A DNA stretch of 64,000 nt from the NCBI RefSeq assembly GCF_036181745.1, contig NZ_CP108080.1:6823501-6887500 (forward strand). The letters run 5' to 3'. Position 1 is the stretch's first letter. Every line of letters starts with the position of its first letter. Of the stretch, positions 26,148-34,342 are shown piece after piece. A model generated the notes under the pieces. It made no database searches. It saw only the letters and a program-made list of their open reading frames with translations, and was not told where the DNA came from. Source of the stretch: Streptomyces sp. NBC_00259 (GTDB taxonomy: Bacteria > Actinomycetota > Actinomycetes > Streptomycetales > Streptomycetaceae). The position numbers were made by a program, and so were the translations under genes.

Positions 26148-26265
26148 CCGGACACCAGCCGGATGCGGGGGGAGGTATCGGCCGAGCCGACTACGTCTTT
26201 GGTGCCGGTCCACCCGGGCCTGTGGTCCGATGTACGGGGCGGCGACGACGGCTAGCGTCGCACCC

Positions 26266-26895
26266 ATGCGTATCGGACTACTTGGCACCGGCAATGTCGC
26301 CCGCGCACTGGCCCACGGCTGGAGCGCCGCAGGACACGACGTACTCCTCGGTTCCCGTCGACCTGAGGAACGGACGGACGTCGGTCTCCCGGTGGCGGGC
26401 CTGAGCGAGACCGCCGCCCACGCAGAGGCCTTGGTCAATGCCACCCCGGGAACCATCTCCGTGGAACTGCTGCACTCCATCGGGGCACAGGCACTGGCCG
26501 GAACCCTGCTGATCGATGTCGGGGTCGGCCTCTCGGACGACTTCACCGAGCTCTCGCACCCCAACAGCAGTCTGGGTGAACAGATCCAGGAAGCCTTCCC
26601 CCTCACCCGCGTCGTCAAGACGCTGTGCACCATGGATTCCACCGTGATGACCGCCCCGGACGATCTCGACGGCCCGAGCACCGTCTTCCTCTCCGGCGAC
26701 GACGCCGACGCCAAACGCATCACCGGCCGACTCCTCACCGACCTCGGCTGGCGCCCATCGTCCCAGCTGGACATGGGCGGCATCACCACCGCACGCGGAC
26801 AGGAGCACTTCGCCCTGCTCTTCATGGGCATCGCGGGCGGTCTCGGTGCCCACACCTTCAACATCAAGGTGGTCACCCGTCCTTCGGCCGGATGA
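26266..26895 (+). CDS. NADPH:F420-reductase-like Rossmann protein
   Basis: The 209-residue protein starts at ATG 26266 (MRIGLLGTGNVARALAHGW). The GxGxxA turn and LLGSRRPEE at the end of the second strand suit NADP binding, as in F420-dependent NADP reductases and ketopantoate-like proteins. FLSGDDADAKRITGRLLTDLGWRP follows, then an ALLFMGIAGGLGAHTFNIKV end. No F420 motif can be confirmed. Its last 23 bp overlap the end of the opposite-strand FGE-fold gene. Confidence 0.8.
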   Translation: MRIGLLGTGNVARALAHGWSAAGHDVLLGSRRPEERTDVGLPVAGLSETAAHAEALVNATPGTISVELLHSIGAQALAGTLLIDVGVGLSDDFTELSHPNSSLGEQIQEAFPLTRVVKTLCTMDSTVMTAPDDLDGPSTVFLSGDDADAKRITGRLLTDLGWRPSSQLDMGGITTARGQEHFALLFMGIAGGLGAHTFNIKVVTRPSAG

Positions 26896-27586
26896 CCGTG
26901 GACTGTGCGACGCGGAGTCCCACATCGTCGATCCGGAAGGTGGGGTGGCCGCGGCGCCGCACCGACGCTCGGCAGCTCCAGTGCTCGTCGGCCCATCCGC
27001 CACCACGGAGCACCCGATAGGTGCCGTACGCCTCGGCGTCATAGACGTCCCAGCACCAGTTCCACACGTTGCCCAGCATGTCGTACAAGCCCCAGGCGTT
27101 GGGTTGCTTGCCGCCGACAGCGTGGATCCGCCCATCCGAGTTGCTCCGGTACCAGGCGATCTCGTCGAGCGGGCCGTACCGCGGGCCGGTGGTGCCCGCT
27201 CGACAGGCGTGCTCCCATTCGGCTTCGGTCGGCAGCCGGTACCCGTCTGCGGAGGTGTCCCATTCGGCCGTCTCATCGTCGGCATCGACCTGATAGGCGG
27301 GCTTCAGCCCTTCACGCTCGGACAACGCGTTGCAGAACCGGACTGCGTCCCACCATGAAACGCCCTCGACGGGAAACAGGTCGCCTTGGGCGCTGCTCGG
27401 CCGCTGACCGGTGACCTGTGCGTACCAGGACTGCGTGACCGGGTACGCCGACATCCGGAACGCCGCCACATCCACCGGCCAACTGCTCTGCGTCCGCCGG
27501 TCCGACAGTGTCACCCTTCCTGGCGGGACGGTGACCATGCTGTCCGGCTCTCCGATGACGAGCTTGCTCTCGTTGACGCCCTTCAT
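26873..27586 (-). CDS. formylglycine-generating-enzyme-fold (SUMF1) protein
   Basis: The 237-residue protein starts at ATG 27586, 7 nt after GGAG. VEGVSWWDAVRFCNALSEREGL, YRLPTEAEWEHACRAG, NAWGLYDMLGNVWNWCWD and YRVLRGGGWADEHWSCRAS are classic SUMF1-fold motifs. True formylglycine-generating enzymes have two active-site Cys in a GGSxxCxxxxC pattern; here the first is replaced (GGGWADEHWSC) and only the second is present. It is therefore more likely a different member of the fold. No sulfatase is encoded nearby. Confidence 0.85.
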   Translation of the reverse strand: MKGVNESKLVIGEPDSMVTVPPGRVTLSDRRTQSSWPVDVAAFRMSAYPVTQSWYAQVTGQRPSSAQGDLFPVEGVSWWDAVRFCNALSEREGLKPAYQVDADDETAEWDTSADGYRLPTEAEWEHACRAGTTGPRYGPLDEIAWYRSNSDGRIHAVGGKQPNAWGLYDMLGNVWNWCWDVYDAEAYGTYRVLRGGGWADEHWSCRASVRRRGHPTFRIDDVGLRVAQSTVIRPKDG

Positions 27587-27651
27587 GGTCATTCTCCGAG
27601 TCTCTGAGCCTCTGAGTGACACTCAGGGTCCGCCGGCGGCATCCCCGTGCT

Positions 27652-28173
27652 TCAGTTGCGGCGCGTCGTGGCGCTGAGGACCTGCTCGCGGAGGATGTCG
27701 GCGTGGCCGCAGTGCTGGGCCAGTTCGCGCAGTGTGTGGAGGTAGACCCAACGCAGCGGCAGTGGGCCGCGACGGTTGCCCTGTACGAGGTCGTCCAGTG
27801 TCAGCTCGGCCGTGGCTCGACGGGATGCCGCGCACGTCTGCTCGTAGGCACCCTGGACCAGGGCGATCGTGTCGCTGTCGTCGAGATCGAAGGATTCGTC
27901 GGGAGTGTCGGGAATGTCGATCTCGGTACGGGACCGGCAGGTGATCGCCTCGTCGAACCAGACCTTCTCGACGAACGTGGCGTGCTTGACCAGGCCGAGC
28001 AGCGTGGTCTTGGACGTGACCAGCGACCGGCGGGCCTGCTCTTCGGTCAGCCCGTTCAGGCTGTCGTGCAGTAGGGATCGATGCTCGTCGAGGAGCGCCT
28101 CGAACTGATCCCGGAGCGGTGCGTGAAAGACGGCGGGTTCCGCCGGCGGCTGGAAGTCCATGACCGCAACCAT
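27652..28173 (-). CDS. DinB-family (DUF664-like) protein
   Basis: The 173-residue protein has the four-helix DinB/DUF664 pattern: FEALLDEHRSLLHDSLNGLTEEQARR, LLGLVKHATFVEKVWF, and LRWVYLHTLRELAQHCGHADILREQ, with His in KHA and in LRELAQHCGHAD as likely metal ligands. Such proteins may act as thiol-dependent transferases with mycothiol or bacillithiol. The start could be ATG 28173 or 28161; neither has a clear ribosome site. It is 65 bp from the FGE-fold gene on the same strand. Confidence 0.85.
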   Translation of the reverse strand: MVAVMDFQPPAEPAVFHAPLRDQFEALLDEHRSLLHDSLNGLTEEQARRSLVTSKTTLLGLVKHATFVEKVWFDEAITCRSRTEIDIPDTPDESFDLDDSDTIALVQGAYEQTCAASRRATAELTLDDLVQGNRRGPLPLRWVYLHTLRELAQHCGHADILREQVLSATTRRN

Positions 28174-28272
28174 AGGTTGCTCGGTCCCTCGCCCGAATCC
28201 CCGCCCATGTCGGGCGTACCCGGGATGTGTCGCGGTGTGCAGGGAGAGGGCCGTGCAGACGTACAGCGATTT

Positions 28273-28293
28273 GTATCTACCGATACAGTATCG
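28273..28293. promoter_or_regulatory. MarR-type operator
   Basis: GTATC, GATAC and GTATC half-sites alternate: GTATC-TACC-GATAC and then CGATACAGTATCG, a perfect 13-bp palindrome at 28281-28293. They lie where the -35 box of a GATAAT (-10, 28309-28314) promoter would be, right before the marR-type gene, which fits autorepression. Confidence 0.6.
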
Positions 28294-28322
28294 AATGAGC
28301 GGATGGCTGATAATGTGCCCTC

Positions 28323-28808
28323 ATGACCGCCGACCGTGCTCCCCGGAACACCGCCTCCCGTGCGACCGACCGCCCCGGTGACGCCTCGCCGTTCGCTCTC
28401 GGCCTGCTGCTGCGTCGGGCGCACTGGCGCGCGGCCGGGGTGATGTCGGAGGCGCTTCGGCCGCTCGGCATCGAGTTGCGGCATTTCGCCGTGCTGATCG
28501 TGCTGGTCGACCGCGGACCCACGATGCAGCGGGATCTGGCGGCGGCGACGGGGTCGGACAAGGCGGGAATCATGCGGGTCGTGGACGACCTGGAGCGCAG
28601 GGGGCTGGCCGTACGCAAGGCCGTTCCGGGGGACCGGCGGGTGCGGGCGGTGGAGATCACGCCGCAGGGTGTCGAGCTCTTCGACGCGGTTCATGTGGCG
28701 GCGGTGCCGCTGGCCGAGCGCCTGGTGGCCGAACTGGAGCCCGGCGAACCCGAGAAGCTGACCGAATTGCTGACCCGGTTCGCCTACGGAGAAGACAGCG
28801 AGGCGTAA
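28323..28808 (+). CDS. MarR-family transcriptional regulator
   Basis: The 161-residue protein starts at ATG 28323, only 9 bp after a GATAAT hexamer, so the mRNA may be leaderless or nearly so. The winged helix-turn-helix includes MQRDLAAATGSDKAGIMRVVDDLERRGLAVRKAVPGDRRVRAVEIT. The helices around FALGLLLRRAHWRAAGVM and the C-terminus make the dimer. Palindromic GATAC sites precede the gene. Its targets may include the divergent DinB-family gene or the nearby azoreductase. Confidence 0.92.
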   Translation: MTADRAPRNTASRATDRPGDASPFALGLLLRRAHWRAAGVMSEALRPLGIELRHFAVLIVLVDRGPTMQRDLAAATGSDKAGIMRVVDDLERRGLAVRKAVPGDRRVRAVEITPQGVELFDAVHVAAVPLAERLVAELEPGEPEKLTELLTRFAYGEDSEA

Positions 28809-28973
28809 GCGCGCGGCACACCGTTGCCTACCGCGTGGGCTGTCTACCGCGTGGGCGCGCCCTGTCTCCCGCCCCTGTCGCGGCGAATCCACCGCCGCCG
28901 CGGCCGAGGCCGCCGGCACGCGCACCGTGTGACGTCCCGGGCCGAGGCGTCACACGGTGCCCATGACCCGGAG

Positions 28974-29624
28974 TTACGCGCCGAGGCGCTGCGCGAGCTC
29001 CTTGGCCTTGGTGTTCGCCTCCTCGAAGGCGCGCCGGCGGGATGCCTCGTAGAGGGGGATCAGATCCGACATGGCTTCCTTGCGGGGAGCCATGGTGAGT
29101 TCCGGAACGATGAAGTCGACGTCCAGGCCGAGGGTGCCCTTGAGGACGGCTTCCAGGTAGTTGAGGACGAACTCGCAGTCCTCGCGCGGAGTCCCCGGCC
29201 GGTAGGAGCCGCCGCGGCTCGCGACCACGGTGACCGGAGTGCCCTGCGCGGAGGGCATCTCGCCCGCGGTGCGGCCGGGAAGGATCACGTTGTCCAGCCA
29301 TGCCTTGAGGGTCGACGGGACCGTGAAGTTGTACATGGGGGCGCCGATCAGGATGGCGTCCGCCTGCTCCAGCTCCTCGATGAGCTCCACGCGCGCCGCG
29401 AACGCGGCGGCCTGCTCCGGGGTGCGCTCGGACGGGGTGGTGAACGCGGCGGTGTGGGCGTCGGCGGTGATGTGCGGGACAGGGGCCGTGGCGAAGTCGC
29501 GGTAGATCACCGTGCCCTCCGGGTGCTGTTCCTCCCAGGCGCTGCGGAAGGCCCCTGCGACGGAACGGGACGAGGACACCCCGGTGGGGAACACGGACGA
29601 GTCGATGTGCAGCAGCGTGGCCAT
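28974..29624 (-). CDS. azoR: FMN-dependent NADH-azoreductase
   Basis: The 216-residue flavodoxin-fold enzyme starts at ATG 29624 behind GGGAG. LLHIDSSVFPTGVSSSRSVA binds the FMN phosphate. APMYNFTVPSTLKAWLDNVI is the family signature, and SRGGSY is the second flavin loop. It reduces quinones and azo compounds with NAD(P)H. It is divergent from a nitroreductase across a 143-bp region with dyad symmetry, so both may answer to one electrophile sensor. Confidence 0.92.
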   Translation of the reverse strand: MATLLHIDSSVFPTGVSSSRSVAGAFRSAWEEQHPEGTVIYRDFATAPVPHITADAHTAAFTTPSERTPEQAAAFAARVELIEELEQADAILIGAPMYNFTVPSTLKAWLDNVILPGRTAGEMPSAQGTPVTVVASRGGSYRPGTPREDCEFVLNYLEAVLKGTLGLDVDFIVPELTMAPRKEAMSDLIPLYEASRRRAFEEANTKAKELAQRLGA

Positions 29625-29685
29625 GGAGTTTCTCCCAGGAGCGGCGCCCGAGGCGTGGAGCCGGGGCAGCGGATTCGCAGTCGAA

Positions 29686-29722
29686 GATAGTTAAGCACGT
29701 GATGGTATTGAGTGATACTATC
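29686..29722. promoter_or_regulatory. nested dyad between azoreductase and nitroreductase
   Basis: GATAGT (29686) and ACTATC (29717) flank an inner GTAT-N6-ATAC dyad (29705-29718). The region is AT-rich for this genome and lies in the divergent promoter zone. HxlR- or MarR-type redox regulators often use GTATC/TACTATC-like sites in such places. Confidence 0.45.
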
Positions 29723-29767
29723 GCGAGTGTGACGAAGGGGGGTGCAGTGAGTGGATGAAGGAGGTCG

Positions 29768-30559
29768 GTGATCTTGGACGTCTATGAGGCGGTCACGACC
29801 CGACGCGCAGTACGGGGATTCACGGACCGGCACGTGCCGAGGGAAGTGCTGGAGCACGTACTGTCCGCAGCGGCTTGGTCACCGTCCGCATCGAATCTCC
29901 AGCCGTGGCACGTCTACGTGCTGACCGGCGCACCGCTGGCCGAGCTCAAGAAACGCGCCGGCGAACGCCTGACCATGGGTGACGACTGGGACGAGCCTGA
30001 GTACCAGCAGTACCCGCCCACACTGAAGTCCCCGTACCGGGAACGCCGGTCCGCCTTCGGCGAGCAGCGTTACGGCGCACTCGGCATTCCGCGCGACGAT
30101 CTGGAAGCGCGCCAGAGGGCCGCTGCCGCGAACTGGGAGTGCTTCGGCGCGCCCGCCGCCCTGTTCTGCTACATCGACCGCGTAATGGGCCCGCCCCAAT
30201 GGTCCGACGTCGGGATGTATCTGCAGACCGTCATGCTGCTGCTCCGTGCCGAAGGACTGCACAGTTGCGCGCAGATGGCCTGGGCGAAGTTTCACCGGAC
30301 CGTCACGGAGGTCGTGTCGCCCCCGGACGAACTCCTCCTCTTCTGTGGCATGTCGATCGGGTTCGAGGACGTCACGGTGGATGGCACCCGTACAGGGCGG
30401 GCGCCGCTCGACGAGACGGTCACGTTCGTCGAGGGGTTAGCCGGGACCGCTCGCCGGAGCCGCCCGCTTCCGTTCGGCAGTGGCGCGCCCCCGCCCTGGA
30501 CAGCCGTAACCGGAGTTTCGGAGACCGCGGAATCATGCATCTCGAGCCCTGCCCTGTGA
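29768..30559 (+). CDS. nitroreductase-family FMN oxidoreductase
   Basis: The 263-residue protein starts at GTG 29768 behind GAAGGAGG. TRRAVRGFTDRHVPREVLEHVLSAAAWSPSASNLQPWHVYV is the N-terminal FMN-binding part. LQTVMLLLRAEGLHSCAQMAW and PPDELLLFCGMSIGFED complete the fold. It reduces nitro groups or quinones with NAD(P)H. Its stop overlaps the GTG of the sigma factor gene (GTGA), so the two are translationally coupled. Confidence 0.9.
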   Translation: MILDVYEAVTTRRAVRGFTDRHVPREVLEHVLSAAAWSPSASNLQPWHVYVLTGAPLAELKKRAGERLTMGDDWDEPEYQQYPPTLKSPYRERRSAFGEQRYGALGIPRDDLEARQRAAAANWECFGAPAALFCYIDRVMGPPQWSDVGMYLQTVMLLLRAEGLHSCAQMAWAKFHRTVTEVVSPPDELLLFCGMSIGFEDVTVDGTRTGRAPLDETVTFVEGLAGTARRSRPLPFGSGAPPPWTAVTGVSETAESCISSPAL

Positions 30560-31458
30560 CAAGTACCCTTGAAGAGGCCGTTTCTGTCTTTGAGCAGCAC
30601 CGGCCGCGTCTCTTCGGAATCGCCTACCGCGTGCTCGGCAACGCGGCCGACGCCGAAGACGTGGTCCAGGAAGTATGGCTGCGATGGCAGAAGACCGACC
30701 GCTCCCCGGTGTTGAGCCCGGTGGCCTATCTTTCGAGTGCGACGGCCCGCTTGGCCATCAACGTCGCGCAATCCGCGCGTGTACGCCGGGAAACCCCCAT
30801 CGAACCGTGGTTGCCCGATGCCGTCGACACGACCTCGGACCCGGCGGCGGGCGCGCAGCTCACCGAAGATCTGGAACGGGCCCTGCTGCTGGTGCTGGAG
30901 AGGCTGAGTCCCACAGAATGCGCCGCGTACGTACTGCGCGAGGCGTTCGACTACGCCTACTCCGAGATCGCCGAGATCCTTCGGCTCAGCCCCGTCAACG
31001 TGCGGAAGATCGTGAGCCGTGCCCGCAAGCACCTGTCGGCCGAGCGACGGGAAAGCGTGGACAGGGCCGAGCACCGACGACTCGTCGACACCTTCGTCTC
31101 GGCGTCTCGAAGGGGCGATGTGGCTTCGCTGGAAGCCCTTCTCGCTCCGGACGCGTCAAGTCCGCCCGACGGCAACGGAATCCGGGACACCGCTCGGACA
31201 CCTGTCCCGGACCGTGGGTATGCGGCCGACCTGACGACGGCCTGTTCGTGGTTACGGCGGGGCGCGTACCCCAGGTTTGTACGAGGCCGGCGGCCGTACA
31301 GAGTTGACGCTCTGCCGCAACGGCCGACCCTGCGCCCTCTCGGCGGTGGCCGCCTCGACCTCGACGCTTCACGGTCCGGGGACCAGAACCACAGGGCCGG
31401 CGAGCCGTCGTGCATCCCGCGGCCGACCGACGCGGCGCGTTGTCACACGTCTGAATGA
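30556..31458 (+). CDS. ECF sigma factor (SigJ-like), with eroded SnoaL-like tail
   Basis: The preferred start is GTG 30556, overlapping the nitroreductase stop; an ATG at 30535 is possible. Region 2 (FEQHRPRLFGIAYRVLGNAADAEDVVQEVWLRW) and region 4 (LSPTECAAYVLREAFDYAYSEIAEILRLSPVNVRKIVSRARKHL) are intact. SigJ-type proteins continue with a SnoaL-like domain. Here that part starts normally (VDTFVSASRRGDVASLEALL) but from about 31280 the sense frame changes: another frame reads EAGGRTELTLCRNGRPCALSAV, which fits the family. A one-base insertion near 31280 is likely, and the natural end is not found. DNA-binding regions are unaffected. Confidence 0.75.
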   Translation: MTSTLEEAVSVFEQHRPRLFGIAYRVLGNAADAEDVVQEVWLRWQKTDRSPVLSPVAYLSSATARLAINVAQSARVRRETPIEPWLPDAVDTTSDPAAGAQLTEDLERALLLVLERLSPTECAAYVLREAFDYAYSEIAEILRLSPVNVRKIVSRARKHLSAERRESVDRAEHRRLVDTFVSASRRGDVASLEALLAPDASSPPDGNGIRDTARTPVPDRGYAADLTTACSWLRRGAYPRFVRGRRPYRVDALPQRPTLRPLGGGRLDLDASRSGDQNHRAGEPSCIPRPTDAARCHTSE

Positions 31459-31562
31459 CGCCTTCACCGATGTGCCCGGCCGTTGGTGTCACAGAACAGG
31501 TGGCCGCCGGGTCATAGAGGCGAAACCAATCCACTTGGGTGTCGTGGCGAGAAGGGTGGATC

Positions 31563-32633
31563 ATGAGAATCAGAGGTGGCCGGATACCGGTCCCATGGCC
31601 ACGCCTGGGCCTCGGCGGGTACGACCCGGCACGTGGTCGTGGCCGCGAGAGGCGTCGGACCGTCACCGGCGACAAGGGGACGCACCCCTTGTCGTCGAGC
31701 CAGTCGGCCGAGGACGCCACCTCGGAGGGCTTGCGAGCCCTTCCCCGTCCCGTGGCCGTGGTGGTCGGCGCCGGGGGCGTGCTCGGAGCGGCACATGTCG
31801 GTGTCGGGTACGCGCTGGACGAGCGTGGCTTCGTCCCGGACATGATCATCGGGACCTCGGTGGGTGCCCTCGTCGGGGCCATCGCGGCCGCCCACCCCGA
31901 CGGGTCCGCGTCGCCGTTGCTGGACCGTGTGTGGACCCGGCTGCGTCGCCGTGAGGTGTATCCGCTCGGTTACCTGTCCTCCCGGGCCAGTATCTTCACC
32001 GATCGCGGCCTGCGGCGGCTGATCGCACGGTCCGGGCTCCCGTCCCGGATCGAGGAGCTGGCCATCCCGTTCACCGCGGTGGCCATGGACCTGGGCACCG
32101 GCGCTCCGGTGCTGCTCGACCACGGGGACCTCGAGTCCGCACTGCTGGCCAGCGCGGCCGTGCCCGGGATGCTGCCCCCGGTGGACCGCGAGGGCAGGAC
32201 GCTCGTCGACGGCGGGGTGATCGCCTACGTCCCGGCGATGGCGGCCCTGCAGGCCGGGGCGGCCAGCGTGGTGGTGCTGTCGACCGGGCCGGAGAGTTCG
32301 TCGCCCGGCCAGGCCGTCCCGCGCCGGCGGGCCGGCGCGATCGCCGCCAGGGCCGGGCTGTTGCTGATGCGCCATCAGATCGAGCGTGATCTGCAGGAGG
32401 TGGCCCGGCACGTGCCGACCGTCGTGCTGCCGACAGGCATCGACGTCTGGCCCTCCCCGTGGGACTTCGGCCACTCCGAGCGGCTGATCAGCACCGCGTC
32501 CCGTACGGCGGGAGGCTTCATCGACGGGCTGCACGTCAGCGGCCCGGGCCTGTACCGGGCCGGCGCCGCTACGACGTCGTCGGCTGGCCAGGACGAGGCA
32601 TCGACCTTCTCGGCATCGGGGGTCCCCCTGTGA
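31563..32633 (+). CDS. patatin-like phospholipase
   Basis: The 356-residue protein starts at ATG 31563 behind GAGAAGGGTGG. It has the patatin set: the oxyanion loop GAGGVLGAAHVG, the nucleophile elbow GTSVG and the catalytic Asp in VDGGVI. About 60 basic and flexible residues precede the domain. It would hydrolyse acyl esters of membrane lipids. Its stop overlaps the glycosyltransferase GTG (GTGA), starting a tight four-gene operon with two membrane proteins. Confidence 0.9.
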   Translation: MRIRGGRIPVPWPRLGLGGYDPARGRGRERRRTVTGDKGTHPLSSSQSAEDATSEGLRALPRPVAVVVGAGGVLGAAHVGVGYALDERGFVPDMIIGTSVGALVGAIAAAHPDGSASPLLDRVWTRLRRREVYPLGYLSSRASIFTDRGLRRLIARSGLPSRIEELAIPFTAVAMDLGTGAPVLLDHGDLESALLASAAVPGMLPPVDREGRTLVDGGVIAYVPAMAALQAGAASVVVLSTGPESSSPGQAVPRRRAGAIAARAGLLLMRHQIERDLQEVARHVPTVVLPTGIDVWPSPWDFGHSERLISTASRTAGGFIDGLHVSGPGLYRAGAATTSSAGQDEASTFSASGVPL

Positions 32634-33853
32634 GTACCATCGCGTTCCTCAACATCGCCATGCACGGCCGCGTCAACCCGACGCTGCCGACGGTGGCCGA
32701 GCTCGTCCGGCGCGGCCACACCGTCACGTACCACACCTCGCCCGCGTTCCGTCAGGAGATCGAGGCCGCCGGTGCGAAGGTGTACCTCTACCCCGGGGTC
32801 GACCGGCCGCTGCCCGACCCACCGACGCCGGTCACGCTGCTGGAGGGACTCGCGAGGGATGCCCTGCGCATGACGCCCGCGGTGCTCAACGAACTGCACC
32901 GCATTCGGCCCGACCTGATCGTGCACGACAACGCCTGTCCGTGGGGCGCGATCGCCGCCCGTGAACTCAAGGTGCCGGCGGCGTCGTCGTTCACCACGTT
33001 CGCGTTCAACCGGCACGTGCCCAGCCCCACCGGCGGCTCGTGGGACCTGCTGGCCGCGGCGGCGTCTCGGCCGAGCAGCGTCCGGGGCTACCTGCGGTCG
33101 CGCTGGGGCCTGCACCGCCGCTTCGACACGCGTGGAGTGCCCCTGGTCGACCTGGGGAACATCCGCCAGCCGCTCAATCTGGTCTATACCTCGCGGGCGT
33201 TCCAGCCCGGCGCCGACGATTTCGACCCGTCCTACCGGTTCATCGGCCCCAGCATCGGCCACCGTCCGGCCGACCCGTCGTTCCCGGTCGACCGGCTGCG
33301 GGACCCGGTGCTGTACGCGTCGATGGGCACGGTGTTCAACGCGGACCCGAAGCTGCTGCGCACTTTCGCCACCGCGCTCGCCTCACTGGGCGGCACGGTC
33401 GTCGTCTCCACAGGGAACACGGATCCCGCCGCGCTGGGGCCGTTGCCGGCCCATGTGATCGCCCGGCGCTTCGTCCCGCAGCCCGAGGTGCTGGCCCGCG
33501 CGGCACTGTTCATCACCCACGGCGGGATGAACAGCGCCAACGAGGCCATGGACGCCGGGGTGCCGATGCTGGTGGTGCCGCAGGGCGCCGATCAGCCGTT
33601 GGTGGCCCGACGCGTCGTGGAACTCGGCGCCGGCCTGTCGATCCCCACCCAGGACGTGACCGAGGACTCCGTGCGCGCCCTCGCCGGGCGTCTGCTCCAC
33701 GACCCCCGGTTCCGGACGGCCGTGACCACCCTGCAGGCCGCTCAGCGGGAGGCGGGCGGATACCGGCGCGCCGCCGACGAACTCGAGCGGTACCTGCATA
33801 CGGCCGACCCGGCCGGTCGCTCCGCTCCCGTCGATCCGTCGCAGCGAGGCTGA
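32630..33853 (+). CDS. MGT-type UDP-glycosyltransferase (GT1)
   Basis: The 407-residue protein starts at GTG 32630 within the patatin stop. The N-terminal acceptor domain begins with IAFLNIAMHGRVNPTLPTVAELVRRGHTV. The donor domain has VLYASMGTVFN and the GT1 signature FITHGGMNSANEAMDAGVPMLVVPQGADQPLVARRV. These enzymes glycosylate macrolides, sterols or lipids. Linked to a patatin lipase, the acceptor may be a lipid; there is no polyketide gene here. Confidence 0.92.
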   Translation: MSTIAFLNIAMHGRVNPTLPTVAELVRRGHTVTYHTSPAFRQEIEAAGAKVYLYPGVDRPLPDPPTPVTLLEGLARDALRMTPAVLNELHRIRPDLIVHDNACPWGAIAARELKVPAASSFTTFAFNRHVPSPTGGSWDLLAAAASRPSSVRGYLRSRWGLHRRFDTRGVPLVDLGNIRQPLNLVYTSRAFQPGADDFDPSYRFIGPSIGHRPADPSFPVDRLRDPVLYASMGTVFNADPKLLRTFATALASLGGTVVVSTGNTDPAALGPLPAHVIARRFVPQPEVLARAALFITHGGMNSANEAMDAGVPMLVVPQGADQPLVARRVVELGAGLSIPTQDVTEDSVRALAGRLLHDPRFRTAVTTLQAAQREAGGYRRAADELERYLHTADPAGRSAPVDPSQRG

Positions 33854-33856
33854 ACC

Positions 33857-34342
33857 ATGTCACTCGTCATCGTCCTGCTGCTGGTCGCCGGAGTATCGGA
33901 GGCCGCCGGGCGCATCCTGCCGCTGGCGGTGCGCCGGCCCGGCATGCCGCGGCGTCTGGTGGCCTGGTTGCTGCTGGCCGGTGGTCTCGTCGAGGCCGCC
34001 GTGTTCGCGTTGTGGCCACTGACCGCCTGGACCCTCACCGAGCTGGTGGTGCCCTCGGCACCGCCGGACACCGGCCTGGCGTGGACACCGGACCTGCTCG
34101 CCCCGCTCGTGCTTTCCGCCGTCCTCGCGTTCCCCATGCTCGGGCCCTTCCTCCACCTTCTGCTGTTCGTAGGCGTCGGGGCCGGTCTGGCCGGCCCGCT
34201 CGCCGCGGCGACCGAGCTGGGCTATTGGGGCGCCGCCGGATGCGTGGCGGTCGCCGGAGTCGGTCTCGGTGTCGCTGTCGAGGTCGTACGGCGTCTGGTC
34301 GTGTGGATCAGCGCCACGGAGAGACGGAAGGCGATCGCATGA
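33857..34342 (+). CDS. small integral membrane protein
   Basis: This 161-residue protein starts 3 bp after the glycosyltransferase stop. It is mostly hydrophobic, with about four membrane helices (LVIVLLLVAGVSEAAG, LVAWLLLAGGLVEAAVFALW, APLVLSAVLAFPMLGPFLHL, GCVAVAGVGLGVAVEVVRR). I recognise no family. The last codons overlap the next ATG (ATGA). Its place between a glycosyltransferase and a hydrolase suggests it anchors a membrane lipid-modifying complex. Confidence 0.7.
   Translation: MSLVIVLLLVAGVSEAAGRILPLAVRRPGMPRRLVAWLLLAGGLVEAAVFALWPLTAWTLTELVVPSAPPDTGLAWTPDLLAPLVLSAVLAFPMLGPFLHLLLFVGVGAGLAGPLAAATELGYWGAAGCVAVAGVGLGVAVEVVRRLVVWISATERRKAIA

Noticed and set aside
26873..27586. True sulfatase-activating formylglycine-generating enzyme
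   Set aside because: One of the two active-site Cys is missing and no sulfatase gene is nearby.
30535..30555. Earlier ATG start for the ECF sigma factor
   Set aside because: It would add seven residues not seen in the family; the GTG overlapping the nitroreductase stop is more likely, though not proven.
32630..33853. Part of a macrolide biosynthetic cluster
   Set aside because: The MGT-type enzyme has no polyketide, sugar or resistance genes beside it; its partners are lipid-related.
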